Shown here in pieces: positions 11,816 through 22,930 of a stretch of 64,000 bases of DNA; the stretch's first letter is position 1, and each line of letters begins with the position of its first letter. Position numbers and translations under genes: made by a program. Under the pieces are notes generated by a model. That model did not search any database. It was not told the DNA's origin and saw nothing but the letters and a program-made list of their open reading frames with translations. Origin of the DNA: Primula veris (lineage: Eukaryota; Streptophyta; Magnoliopsida; Ericales; Primulaceae); contig OY821740.1 of NCBI GenBank assembly GCA_963682055.1, positions 13,788,814 to 13,852,813 on the forward strand. The letters run 5' to 3'.

Positions 11816-12099
11816 TTGCGTTTTCGGATTTTTGTTAATTTTAGATTTTTGTTGATTTTTTGGGATTTTTTTTTGATTTTTTGATATTTTTAAAAAAAAA
11901 ATCGTGTTTTTTCGGGGTTTTGCCTCTTTTATTTATTTTTTTTATTTTTTCGGATTTTTTTTATTTTTATTTGTTAATTAGTGGAAATAGACCAATCCTT
12001 AATTAGTTTCAGAAATGATGGACCAATCCTTAAATAAATTTTATAGCTGGACCAATCCTTAAATACTTTTGTTTTCGTGGACCAATCCTTAATTTTCTC
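11810..12099 (-). repeat. Right inverted arm of the foldback element
   Basis: This is the reverse complement of the left arm, with four (not three) boxes complementary to GGATTGGTCCA, the innermost with one mismatch. It ends CCTTAATTTTCTC directly before the second TTATAATTA. Confidence 0.85.
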
Positions 12100-12487
12100 T
12101 TATAATTATTGTTCTTTTTATATAAATCGGTGGGTAAACTCACACTATTTTATTTGAATGGTCTCAACAACATGAAAAACCTTAAAATAAAAAAACTTCT
12201 AATGCTAAACAAATAAAAACTTATTCATATTTTAATTTGTTTTTCTTGACACTCTAGTTTTAACTTTTTCACAACAGCAATTTATAATGTTATTGTTATT
12301 GATTAGTTGAATATGAATATTAATGAATAATGGTATTATGAGCGGATGACACACCATTTCACATGTACATTTCTAACTAAATATGGTTTACATATGACAA
12401 GTGTATGTACATGTGTCACCATGATATACGTTTAAGTTTGGCTATAAATACTTTCATGTCACACCATCTCCGTTCATCAAATAATAA

Positions 12488-12687
12488 ATTTGGGGGTGGT
12501 CTGATGAACCTCGTCGTCAGAGGTCCAACGAAATGTGGTATTCGCAAAAATATATAAATATTCATGAGCCACACACAATGCTTATCTAATTCCTAAAAGT
12601 GCATACCCATTGGTAGTCTATCGTCGATAGAGGTCGGCAGAGCTTATTTGGACCTCCGACGAACTCATCAGAGCTTGCCACCAAAAT
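12488..12687. mobile_element. MITE of about 200 bp, PIF/Harbinger-like
   Basis: Inverted ends of about 38 bases are visible: TTGGGGGTGGTCTGATGAAC plus CTCGTCGTCAGAGGTCC on the left, and GGACCTCCGACGAACTCATC plus AGAGCTTGCCACCAAAA on the right. TAA flanks both sides (12485-12487 and 12688-12690), the 3-bp target typical of Harbinger/Tourist elements. No coding capacity; the open frame over this span is incidental. Confidence 0.7.
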
Positions 12688-13560
12688 TAAAAATTGGGTA
12701 TGCAGTTTATATGATGAGTCAGTATCATTTTTTAAAATTAACGGGTATTTAGTTTTACGAATAGATATGCACTTTGTTTGACTTTTATCAGCCTCGTAAA
12801 AGTTCATCAGGCTTGATAATGTTTAAGAATTATTTTTCTCCAACAAAAAACTCAACTAATCGAGTCACAAGTTCTTATCAGTTTATAAAATTATAGATTT
12901 ATAGTATTCTTTAATCAACAGAAAGATGCAAATTTCTTTAGACATGCATACTAGCTATTTCCTCTGGCGTGGACCAATCACTATAAAAACAAGTAAATAT
13001 TTCAAGAAATAAAATGTTTCCAATTAAATTTAATTAAATCTCTTACAGGCATGTAGACGAATCTAAAAAAATTAAGAAATTGTGGTGGTCATTATCTATC
13101 AAATTCAACTTACTATTTTTTTCTTCTTTTTGACTACTCGATAGATAATTAGAAATCTTAGGGGGACATAGTCATATATCATATGGTGCATAAGAGATTT
13201 TTTTGAAAATTTAGGATACGATATTATAACTATAATGAAAATTATTATATATATATAAAATATAATGCTAAAAATTAACTTTTACTTATCAAACATTATC
13301 TGAAAATACAATTCCCAAAAAAGAAGTTTGATAATGGGATTACGGTACGCTATTTTAGAATACGTAAGTACTTGTGTATATTTGTACTTTCTTAGATAAC
13401 AAAAATACTCCATTATACTAATATAACATGTATAACCCGTTACTTTAATGAGCTTATAATACTTTGTCTTAAAATTGTAAATAAGTATAAATTTTCAACA
13501 TCACCGTATCTTGAAACCTATCGGTGAAGTATTTGTGAAGTATCGTTAAAGAATTGAATA

Positions 13561-13668
13561 GGTCAAACTTTTAAAAAGTAAATGATACGACATTTGGAGT
13601 ATCCAATACGGGTATCGGATTGGTCAAACCTTTGAAAAGTCAATGATACGGCATTTGAAGTATCGGAT
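13561..13668 (+). repeat. 61-bp tandem duplication
   Basis: GGTCAAACTTTTAAAAAGTA at 13561 is repeated as GGTCAAACCTTTGAAAAGTC at 13622. Both are followed by AATGATACG, a CATTTG-GAGT/AAGT stretch and GTATC. The surroundings are rich in GTATCGG words. Confidence 0.75.
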
Positions 13669-14390
13669 ATGCTATCAGAGTATCGGGGAAGTATCGTATC
13701 CCATACGATAATTTTTCAAAAAAAATGAAATATCCTTGCTACATAAAATATATCCCTATACATTCCACCCCTTCCCTTTTTGATTATTTGATTCTAAAAA
13801 TAAAACCATTTGACACAATTTGTTAGGTTACATAAATTTATATTTAGCATCTTTCGTAAATTTTGAAATGGCTATATGAACATCCATGTTGAATAACAGC
13901 CAATAAAATCGTGTTAATTTCATTTTTACGTATTGAATACTTATATTGTTTAGTTAGTAGTGCTGTTTTTATAACAATCATTGTACAGTAGAACTTTTAT
14001 AATTTAATACTCAGTAAATTAGTAAACTATGTAAAATAGTATTTTTATCCGGTCCCGACTTAGCAAATGTATAAAATCATTAATTCGATAAATTAATTAT
14101 ATAATAAATTTTTGAAAGATCTTTATGTAAATATTTGGTCCCAATAAAATCATAAATTAATAATTCTTCAAAATAAAAACCATTACTAAGAAAATTTAGT
14201 TAAACATGACTTTATAATGGTTTACTTATTTTTAAAATTTTAAATCTATGTGCAACTCATCCCTAATGTAATACTACATCTAATGTTAGTAATTTTTAAT
14301 TTGTTACACGGTGTAAAATGTAATAAAATTTATATAAGTATTAGATTGTGAAGCAGAGTATTTGCATTGGAATAATGTTAGTAATATATA

Positions 14391-14639
14391 CTACATCCGT
14401 TATTATTTAATTGTCCATTACGAAACTACGTGCAATTTTGACCGGCTTATAACTTATATCAAAATTATCGAAATGAATTTTTTTAAAATCTAATCATAAA
14501 ATTTAACATTTGAACTATATTATCAACTTTTGAAAATTGTCGGGATGAAAATTTTCATTCCGACAATTTTGATAAAATTCTTGTCCGATCAAAATTACAC
14601 GTAGTTTCGTAATACACAATTAAATAGAAACATAGTGAG
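14391..14639. mobile_element. Stowaway-like MITE, 249 bp
   Basis: Long inverted ends: CTACATCCGTTATTATTTAA on the left matches the reverse complement of the right end (CTCACTATGTTTCTATTTAA). TA flanks both sides (14389-14390 and 14640-14641). Inner words GAAACTACGTGCAATTTTGA and their complement are shared with the elements at 42570 and 57906, so these belong to one family. Confidence 0.85.
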
Positions 14640-15539
14640 TAATAATTTTAATGTATTCCACTTTAGCTTATCTCCCCCATGTAATACGGATTCATTTTTT
14701 ATGCATAGTCTATGCTAATTTTTACAGAGCAATTAGATAAAAAAACAATCCCATTCAATAATTTTAAATAAAAATTATGAAAATATTATTATGTATTAAC
14801 ATACACCGCTCATTAACACGCATAGTTAAAAAAAAATTATCAATGCGATTACGATAAGTTATTTTAGAATAACACTATCGTAAAACCGGTAAAAGTTGTC
14901 ACCCACTAAAAACTTAACACCTGCTAAAATTAATTTAAAATTAAAACTAAAATATTATATTGATTAGCCCACCCTAAATCAGAGTGCATCGTATAAAAAT
15001 AAAAATAAAAATCAAATTTATCAATCGTATAAAAAAAAGTATCGGATACGTTTTAAATACGTTACGTAAAAAATAAAAAATAAATTTATCAATGATACCG
15101 AAAAAATATCGAATATGTAATCCTATAAACTTTTTTTAATTACTTTTTTTTCCTAGGTTGTATTGACCTGTTAGATTCTTTTTGATAGAGTAACCCATAC
15201 AAAATTAGTATAGGCTACTCTGAAAAAAAAAAAAAAACAGGACAACAAAAATGAATTAATGTAATACTCCATACATGTCATTAAATACGAAATTGGCAAT
15301 TTTAAGTTGCAGTTATCTGGTCTCAAAATTGTCAAATAAATACTTTATCTGTTTTAAAATATAATTACACTAATACGGGATTCGACCTAATTATGATACA
15401 TTTTTTATACTCTCTTTAGAATTTTTCCACTATGTTTTTTTTAAAATAAACAGATAAAACTTATGAAAATTTCATTTTAAGTACAAACTCAAAATATTTT
15501 TCATAAAAAAAGGAAATTACAATAAAGCGAAGCAAAAGA

Positions 15540-15724
15540 ATGGTGGAGGGAAGAACAGAGGAAGACGATGAAGACACCTTCGGTAGCTTCTCTTTTGCAC
15601 CCACCTTTCTCAATAATAATTCCCATATAATTATTAATAATATTCACTCTAATTATAATGATAATTATAAAGATGATGATGATTGGGGTGATTTTGTAGA
15701 ATCTCCTCTTAGATCCAATCTCTC

Positions 15725-15755
<31 letters not shown>

Positions 15756-18700
15756 GGCCCTTTACCCCTCTCTTTATTTGGCCAACTTGATGATGATGAT
15801 GATGATGTAAAACCTGGATCTGTTGATAATGGGTTTGCTTTTAGTCCAAATAATAATGGGTCTAACTCAGATTTCATTGGGAAAGATTTAGGTTTTGGTG
15901 AAAAATATGGTAATGTTAGTGGGTTGAGCTTAGATTCTGATAAAAATGTTAAAAGTGGGGATTTTTCAGGTTTAGGGAAAGGGGATATAAGTGGGTTGAG
16001 CTCAGATTATGGTTTAGTTGATAAAAGAAGAGATTTTTTGAGTTTGGGGAAGGGGAATTTAAGTGGGTTAAGATCAAATTCTGATTTAATTACTAAAAGC
16101 ATGGATTTTTCGAGAATACAAATTGATGATTTCTGTGGGTTGAGTTTGAATTATGATTCAAGAGCTACAAGCGGAGATTTTTCGAGTCTAGGGAAAGTGG
16201 ATATAAGTGGGTTGAGATCGAATTCTGATTTAGTTGCTAATAGCATTGATCTTTCGAGAATACAAACCGATGGTTTAAGTGGGTTGGGTTTGAATTATGA
16301 TTTAATTGCTAAGACTAAGAGTGGAGATTTTTCGAGTCTAGCAAAGGAGGATTTAAGTCGCTTTGGTTCGGATTCCGATTTGTTTTCTAGAACTGGACCT
16401 TTTTCAAGTCCAGGAAAAGAGGATTTAAGCGGGTTGAGCTCGGGTTTCGATTTAGTTGCTAAAAGTGGAGACCTTTCGAGTCGAGGAAATGGGAATTTGA
16501 ATGGTTTGAGCTCGAATTTCGATATGTTTTCTGTAGATAATGGGTTGAGGTTTAGTTCTGATTTATTTGATGTAAAAAACGGTGATCATGGTACTCAAAT
16601 GAAGGATACTAATGGGGACAACATTGTTGGTTTACACTCAAACTTGAACGGTTTGGTATCGAGCACTCCTCCTAGTGGGAACGAAGAATTCGACGCTGAT
16701 GACGATGCTTGGGAGTTTAAGGATGCATATTCAGAATTGAATGTTGACACAGGGGTTAGTAATAGGATTAAGTTTAGTGCATGTTTCTTGTTCAAACTTT
16801 TGTTATGTTAACATGGTTAATTAGGCGCATGCTCTTGTAAACTTGTATTGGACATGTTCAGATGTATCTTGGTTACATCACACTATTAATATTGAAGAAA
16901 CTAGAAGATGCTAAAATATATTTTTGTTTAAATTAAATTGAAATGCATTGGATCTTTTAAATCTTGTAGATTTTTTTTTCTATAGGAGAATTTGACCTAT
17001 CTAAATAACATTTTGAAACTGTGAGGTTTTACTTTTGTTTGTAAAAGTCATACACACATTGGTTTTGCTGTTAAATGCTTATGTCTGCTTTTGTGATGAA
17101 TATTGGAGTGCACATAGCACATCCTCTTCCAATTTTCCTAAGAATGGAAATACTTAATATACGATGAAGCAATAGTTGCAAACACCACTTCCGTCAAACT
17201 TAAGTAGTCTATTTTGTGACAGTTGTTATATCTAATCGGAGTTAGAACCTTCGAAGTAATTTATGCGGGAACTTGTCATGAGACTTGATTATTATTCTGT
17301 AAGGTTATATTTGTTTGAGGCTTATTCTTAAAATTATTGACAAATTTCACCAATTTCATTGTTTGAAGGTTAAAAGCAAGCTTCAAGAAAACTCCAAGGT
17401 CACTGGAAGTTTAACTCAAGCTGTCAACGGTTCACATGAATCTATTAAATTTTTTTCTTCGGCACCAGATGGGGAATCGTTTAAATCTATAGGAACAGGC
17501 TTATCAGCTGTTGCTCAAAACGGTTTTAGCTTGTACAAGTTAGAGACAGTTGCTCAAAATGGTTTGAGCTCGGATTCATTCTTTAGCAGCAAGCAAAGTG
17601 GATTTGACGGTGGACAAAATTCTGATCCGTTGGAATCCAATGAATGGGGTGGGAATTTTCATGGCGCTTTAACTGGAAATGGGTTGAATGAGGAGGTAGG
17701 TCCTTTTCTTTCATGTTTTTCTTATGTCATAGTTCATTATTGAAAGTGAAACTCTAGGATCTGAAATCGATATGTCCAATGAGTATCATAATTCATAGGT
17801 ATTTAATTTGCGAGTCCAAATACTTCCTTTGTTTTTTTGTTCTATAAAAGCTTTCACATCAGAGATTTGAAATACTAGTGGGTTCCTTGTGTTAAATGCT
17901 GCTCAAATAATATTGTCAACCCAACTGAAAGATTTATCACTTATGAATCACAGATCCTGTTCATATCATATCCCTACATTTATCATCTATACTCAAAACT
18001 ACATCTTATGTTAGCATTTTGTGTCACAGGATATTCCTACGACTGGTAAGGCTTCCCAGTCTGAAGTTGAAGTGCTGTCTTCTAATGGAAAAACTCAGGT
18101 GGGTTATTGATTTCCTTATACCTGATTATTGTTCGACTAAATTTCTCTACTTTTGATAACTAAATTGAACAATATGATTGAATTCCCATCGCAAATAGAC
18201 TCGATATCTATGTTTTTTACTAAATTTAGTTTTTTTTTTCTAGTACACAATGAATCAGTGACGTATAATCAGTCCCAGCTCATTTTTCCATTGCTTCTCC
18301 TTAATCTTTTATTGCACTTTTTTTTATGTCTTTCTCAAGCAAAGCAAAACTGTTTGTCCGTGTGGATTTCATCTTTACAACCATTGAATGTTTTGAACCA
18401 GACACATGATAGATAGTTAACTTGAGAAGCGTCTTTGTCTTGCAAATCTCATGACTTTGAACTAGCTCCTATCTTACGGTTTTAATTTGAGTTTTACATA
18501 GAGAACATTCCCTCCAAGCAGTTACTTGCCTAGATTCAAAATTTCTGGAACGATAGAGATAGCAAGTCTCATACGTTATACGTCGAATCATCATTTTATA
18601 CAGACATTAGGTAGTACATGTAGGATTACTGCGATTTGAAGATGGGCAAAAGCACTCTATTAGTCTATGATTAGTAAGTCTATTTTGGTAGATGATGTGT

Positions 18701-21700
18701 TGCTTGCGTTTCAAGATGACAAGTTGGTTAAAATACTTTTTAATTATCACCTAAATTGCATGCCTCTATATGGCTCCCTTTTTGCCATGCTTCTCGTTGA
18801 CTTACATGATTTAACATTGTTCTTGGACATTCAGGTAAATGAGTTGAGAGCCAATAATTATAATGAGGCCTTGCCCCTGGCCCTTTTTGGTGAAGAAGAA
18901 TTAGAAAGTTATGATTATTTAAATGCTCAAGAAGATATATTATATAAGCCCTCCTCGACACAAGGGAAGGGTATCAGCAATGAGGGTTCAAATTACTCTA
19001 TCCATGATGTCATATCGACTTTGTATAGTCAACCTCAGCAGAACCCTTCAGTTAATTATCCGGAAAAACACACCGATAATGGGTTGAACTTGAAGCCCTC
19101 TGATGAAGTCCTATCTCATATTCCTGAAGATCTTGATGAAGATCTTGATGATGGTTCCTGGGAATTTAAAGATGCCTCTGCTATAACACATGCTTTAGAG
19201 CTAAGTAGTCATTTAGTTTTCTACCGTAAATTGGAGAAACAATTGACCTTAGTTTGCAGATGCCATATTGACAATCTGAAGGTTGGTGTGCTAGCTAAAA
19301 CTTCATATATATTTACATACACAAGCGGCATTAAAATTAAAATATTTCTTTTTTGTTAGAAAGCTCGAGATACTGCTTCTTTTTCGGGGGATGATTTAGA
19401 AGTAGCAAGAATTGAGGAGGAAATCCAGGTTGGTCCTATTTTTATTCCTCTATAAAAAAAAAGGAGTATTGGATTTCACTTGGCATTTTCTTTACAGTTT
19501 AATTCAAGTTTAGTTTCACCTACTTCTTATCTTATTTTTTCTGCCACTTTTCTCTTACAGGAGGCCTGTAAGGAACTTCAAGAGGAGACTTTAAACTTTC
19601 AAGACCACTCAGACAATCAAACTCTTAGAGAAACTTGCCTGAATGAATTTTTAGAAGTTCTTAATGAACCTAAGTTCCAAATATTGGAATCACAACATGG
19701 AATATCAACGAAATTGCATTTGGTATGTATCACCTTCTTTAATCTTTTAGTGGACATCTTTTGTAAGCATTTATTTCAGGCTTAAGATATATGCATGACG
19801 ATGTAGTTGAAGATGCTAGTTGATTTTAGTATTTATACTAAATTCGATAGTTACCGACATCTTAAGCTTAAGTTGGGTCCTAGCTTCTTAAAAAACTAGT
19901 AAAATTAATAGAGGACAAGAAACTAAGTTGTTCCGGTAACGAGGTGGTATAATGGACATTTTTTGTTTCATGCTATAAGCAGGGACCTAAAAAATCACAT
20001 GTGTATTCCCACCACAAGTCAAAAAGACCTGCTTGATGGCCAATCGGAAAAGACTAAGAAATAATGGGAGATAGTTTTGTGTGAAATTGAAATAATGTAA
20101 AATTGAGAATGCTTTTAAGGTTTCGAACCGTGTTGTAATAGAGCAGCGTTGTTGCTGCTCTAAGGCTGAAATGGTACTCTTACTTTGAAGTTTTAACTTT
20201 CAAACTTATTGAAACTTCAAAAAGGTTTCTGCATGTTTAACAAGTTATTGCAAATTATTTTTTGAGGACTATGTGAAATTGTGCCAACTTTAGAAGTAGT
20301 TTTTCAACAATGTTGCGAGTTGCTTATGAATTTATATCCGGCCATCGTAGGCACAGAAAGATCTGACATCAGCAATTAAAGCCGTGAAGCATACCAAGTC
20401 GAAGCTGAATATCCTGACCATAGGATCATCAGATGACCAGTACAATTATGTATCTACATGGTCCAAGATCCTTTCTGTGTGTGCTCAAGAGCTTAAGCAT
20501 GGGTCTTGGATTTGGAAACAGTCAATTGAAAATAATCTTCAGAGTCACATGGTCTCTGATCCTCGAGGTATCGTATTTTCTTTTTATATTTAATGTAGTT
20601 ATCATAAATTGGTCAAACAGTTGAAACTATGGGTAGGCCCGTGACTGCTCTGTTCACAGCAGCACATTTTTTAAGTTTGAATAAAATATGTAGAGTCTTG
20701 TTAATTCTTTTATGTTTCCATTTGTCTTGGCATAAATGCAGGAAAAGATTTTGTCACTTCCCTGGCAGAGATTTATAGAGTAGTCATTATTCTACGGGCC
20801 TCGACGAAACTTTTTGAGCCATGGATACTATCAACAAATTCTATCAGCATATTTTCTCTCTTCGAAGATTGTAATACTCTATGGTCAAGTTTGAGTATTG
20901 AGGAAGCTCTTAATCTACATGTTAACAATGAATATCAAAGTACGGTCAAGGAATTATTGGAATCGATCAAGCGTGTACACGAACTTGATGAACTGGCACT
21001 TCAAGACCTTGTCCTCCATCAACAAGTATCTACTTGTCAGCTTTCTCTTTTGAGCTCCAAAGTAATTCCAGGTGAGGAAGTTCATTCCTTGAAAGGACAA
21101 AAAGTAACATATAAAGGGTTTACTTCATTTTTATATCCTAAACTATGACCATTGTCCAATTTCTAACCCGGATTTTTTCCCCTTAAGCAGATTTAGTCAA
21201 TGAACTATACGAATCATGCATTTTGTGTCCCTAGACCTGAAGCCGTTAGTTTCCTCGTTAAATTCTTTCAATATTATACTTTTAAAACAATTATAGTTCT
21301 ATTTATTCATGTTTCATCCCTCATAGTGATTGTTCATATTTAATTCCCCATTAAAGCTGATTAAATAGAAATAAAATAGTTTAAATTATAATACTCAAAT
21401 AATGGGAAAACTAATGGTGTTAGGAATAACCGAATAGGACAAGAATTTTAAGGTTTAAAGTCTGGGTAATAAACCTGATACAAAAGTATAGGAAGAAAAG
21501 TGAGACAAAGATCACAGTTTAGGGATTAAAAACGAAGTGAACTCTTAAAATAAAGGAAAACAAAATTGAGAATACTTTGAACTGTATGAGATTTACTGCC
21601 TGGCAATTTTTTGAAAAAGCGTTTCATGTGTATTAGCTCAAATACTTTACAACTTTTAACACTTTCTTTATGTATTATTTTTTGGTTCCAGAGATGAGCA

Positions 21701-21807
21701 GGATTATGTGGAATGGTGAAACCTTCTTTGTGACGCTTGCAAATTTGTGGGTGAATCTCATAAGCTGTGATCTCCCAGACTTGCCGCACTTGCGAGTTGG
21801 CTCATGA
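15540..21807 (+). CDS. Synergin gamma-like protein
   Basis: Nine exons: 15540-16754, 17369-17695, 18030-18098, 18835-19281, 19360-19428, 19561-19722, 20351-20567, 20742-21071, 21692-21807. They join in phase to 983 aa. The N-terminal two thirds is acidic and low in complexity. It has FGSFSF near residue 14, DDDDWGDFVE near 45-54, a run of Asn, and a run of Asp after LPLSLFG (LPLALFG recurs in exon 4). About eight loose repeats of the type SGDFSSLGKxDISGL lie at about 135-340. WEFKDA occurs near 391 and again in exon 4. The last 300 residues form a mostly helical conserved region (FYRKLEKQL, KILSVCAQELKHG, LWVNLISCDLP). Known: synergin gamma binds the AP-1 gamma-ear through short acidic aromatic motifs and acts in clathrin traffic at the trans-Golgi. 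The plant role is inferred. Exon 7 has alternative acceptors at 20351 and 20357; the first agrees better with the family. Intron 8 holds a MITE (21114-21545). Confidence 0.82.
21114..21545. mobile_element. MITE-like element in the last intron of the synergin-like gene
   Basis: The left end (AAAGGGTTTACTTCATTTTT, then ATATCCTAAACTATGACC) is matched in inverted orientation by GATCACAGTTTAGGGATTAA plus AAACGAAGTGAACTCTT at the right end. The ends are about 37 bp long and roughly three quarters identical. The element is about 430 bp without coding capacity. No target duplication is clear, so the class is open. Confidence 0.6.
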
Positions 21808-22930
21808 GATTTCCCAGTTGTTTGCATGTCAAATGGTTTTGTGAGGCTATTAAAAGATTTCCTGTCAATATCATGCCACCAACTTTCGCTATATTATGCG
21901 AAAAGGAGTTTTCGTCAAACTTCTAGAAATCATGACTAGCACATCAGACCACACAGGTGAAGGTGTTACGGTCATTTTCTTTTTATAGGCATTCTTTTGT
22001 ATAACGTGTAGCATATTTGGTTGTTTATTTTTTTATATAAAACTGTATTAGGGGTAAATAGCATCGACACCCATCCTGTTTAAAAAACAGGACCTCAGAC
22101 GGGTTACCCCGTATGAGTTTAAGTGCCTGTTTGATAAATCTGAGGGTGTGTAGTCTAGATGTTATTTACCCTTTATATCGGTGCTTGTTGTGATGGTGTG
22201 GGTAGTATGGTAATCATGTAATTGACACCTTTTTTGGTTGTAGGAATGCAGAAAATGAGAAGTTTAATTTTTTGGGGATATTGACTCGTAACACCTGCAT
22301 TTTTTTCTTCGCTTATAGCAGCATTGTCCTTGCACCCTTGTTTGTTCTCATGATGATTTTGCTTCATGGATCATTAAGCTTACCCGACATGGTTTTCACA
22401 CAGTATCATGCTTTATTTGGTATTGCAGCTTGTCTGGAAGAGTTCGTGGAATAAAATTATTTACCATTTTGATAAAGAAATGGTGGTTACACTTAAACAT
22501 GTATGTTAAGCAAATTAGAGGGTTTGCGTAAAGCCGTAAATGATAGCTTATACTTATTTATGCCGGTTTACATGATTGATATAAACAAATATCTGGCCTC
22601 GAGTTTCTCAAACCATGTTCCCCAAGAAAAATAAAAAATAAATAGAACAATGATGATTGCAATAGCGCATCTCTTTATTTATACAGACCGGAAAAATGTT
22701 GATAGACGAATACCTTAGACTGGTCAAGTGAATCGATTTCGGGGGATAACCTTCACAACTTTGATGTCCCAGAAATTCATAAACAGTGATTACAGTGTTT
22801 CTGTTATATATATTGGCGAAAGAATGAATATAATCTTACATTTGTGAGGTATTACTGTTTTCGAAAAATAGGAAAACAGACCAACAGAGGTCTCTATGCA
22901 AACAATAAAATGGAAAAAAGAGTTCGTTGT
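21808..22930. other. Tail-to-tail spacer between the synergin-like and PPR genes
   Basis: This holds the presumed 3' untranslated regions of both genes and one small Harbinger-like MITE (22051-22172). I see no further gene; the short frame at 22272-22454 is not supported by any family feature. Confidence 0.6.
22051..22172. mobile_element. Small Tourist/Harbinger-like MITE, 122 bp
   Basis: GGGGTAAATAGCATC at the left end is matched in inverted orientation by GATGTTATTTACCCT at the right end, with GACACCC/GGGTGTG continuing the pairing. TTA flanks both sides (22048-22050 and 22173-22175). It may lie inside the 3' transcript of the synergin-like gene. Confidence 0.65.

Larger units (their letters stand above)
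8298..12099. mobile_element. 3.8-kb foldback element with a palindromic satellite core
   Basis: The direct 9-bp repeat TTATAATTA (8289-8297 and 12100-12108) brackets the element, as expected of Mutator-like insertion. The ends (about 8298-8620 and 11810-12099) are inverted copies of each other. Each carries repeated GGATTGGTCCA boxes: 8310-8320, 8340-8350 and 8370-8380 on the left; the complement at 11988, 12019, 12048 and 12078 on the right. Inside these come matching AT-rich arms sharing the words GAGGCAAAACCCCGAAAAAA and AAAACGCAAAAAAAAAAACAG. The centre is an array of short palindromes (separate entry). No transposase is present. The target duplication is AT-rich, so a chance match cannot be fully excluded, but the inverted ends are unmistakable. 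Confidence 0.85.
12691..15539. other. AT-rich intergenic DNA upstream of the synergin-like gene
   Basis: No exon is recognised. The stretch contains a 61-bp tandem duplication (13561-13668), a Stowaway-like MITE (14391-14639) and two areas (about 13320-13740 and 14820-15110) that share words such as GATTACG, TTTTAGAATA and GTATCGGATA. The last suggests an older dispersed repeat interrupted by later insertions. The promoter of the downstream gene must lie within the last several hundred bases, but I cannot pick a convincing TATA box. Confidence 0.55.

Noticed and set aside
8289..12108. Target duplication as pure chance
   Set aside because: TTATAATTA is AT-rich and near-palindromic, so chance was considered, but it sits exactly at the limits of the inverted arms on both sides.
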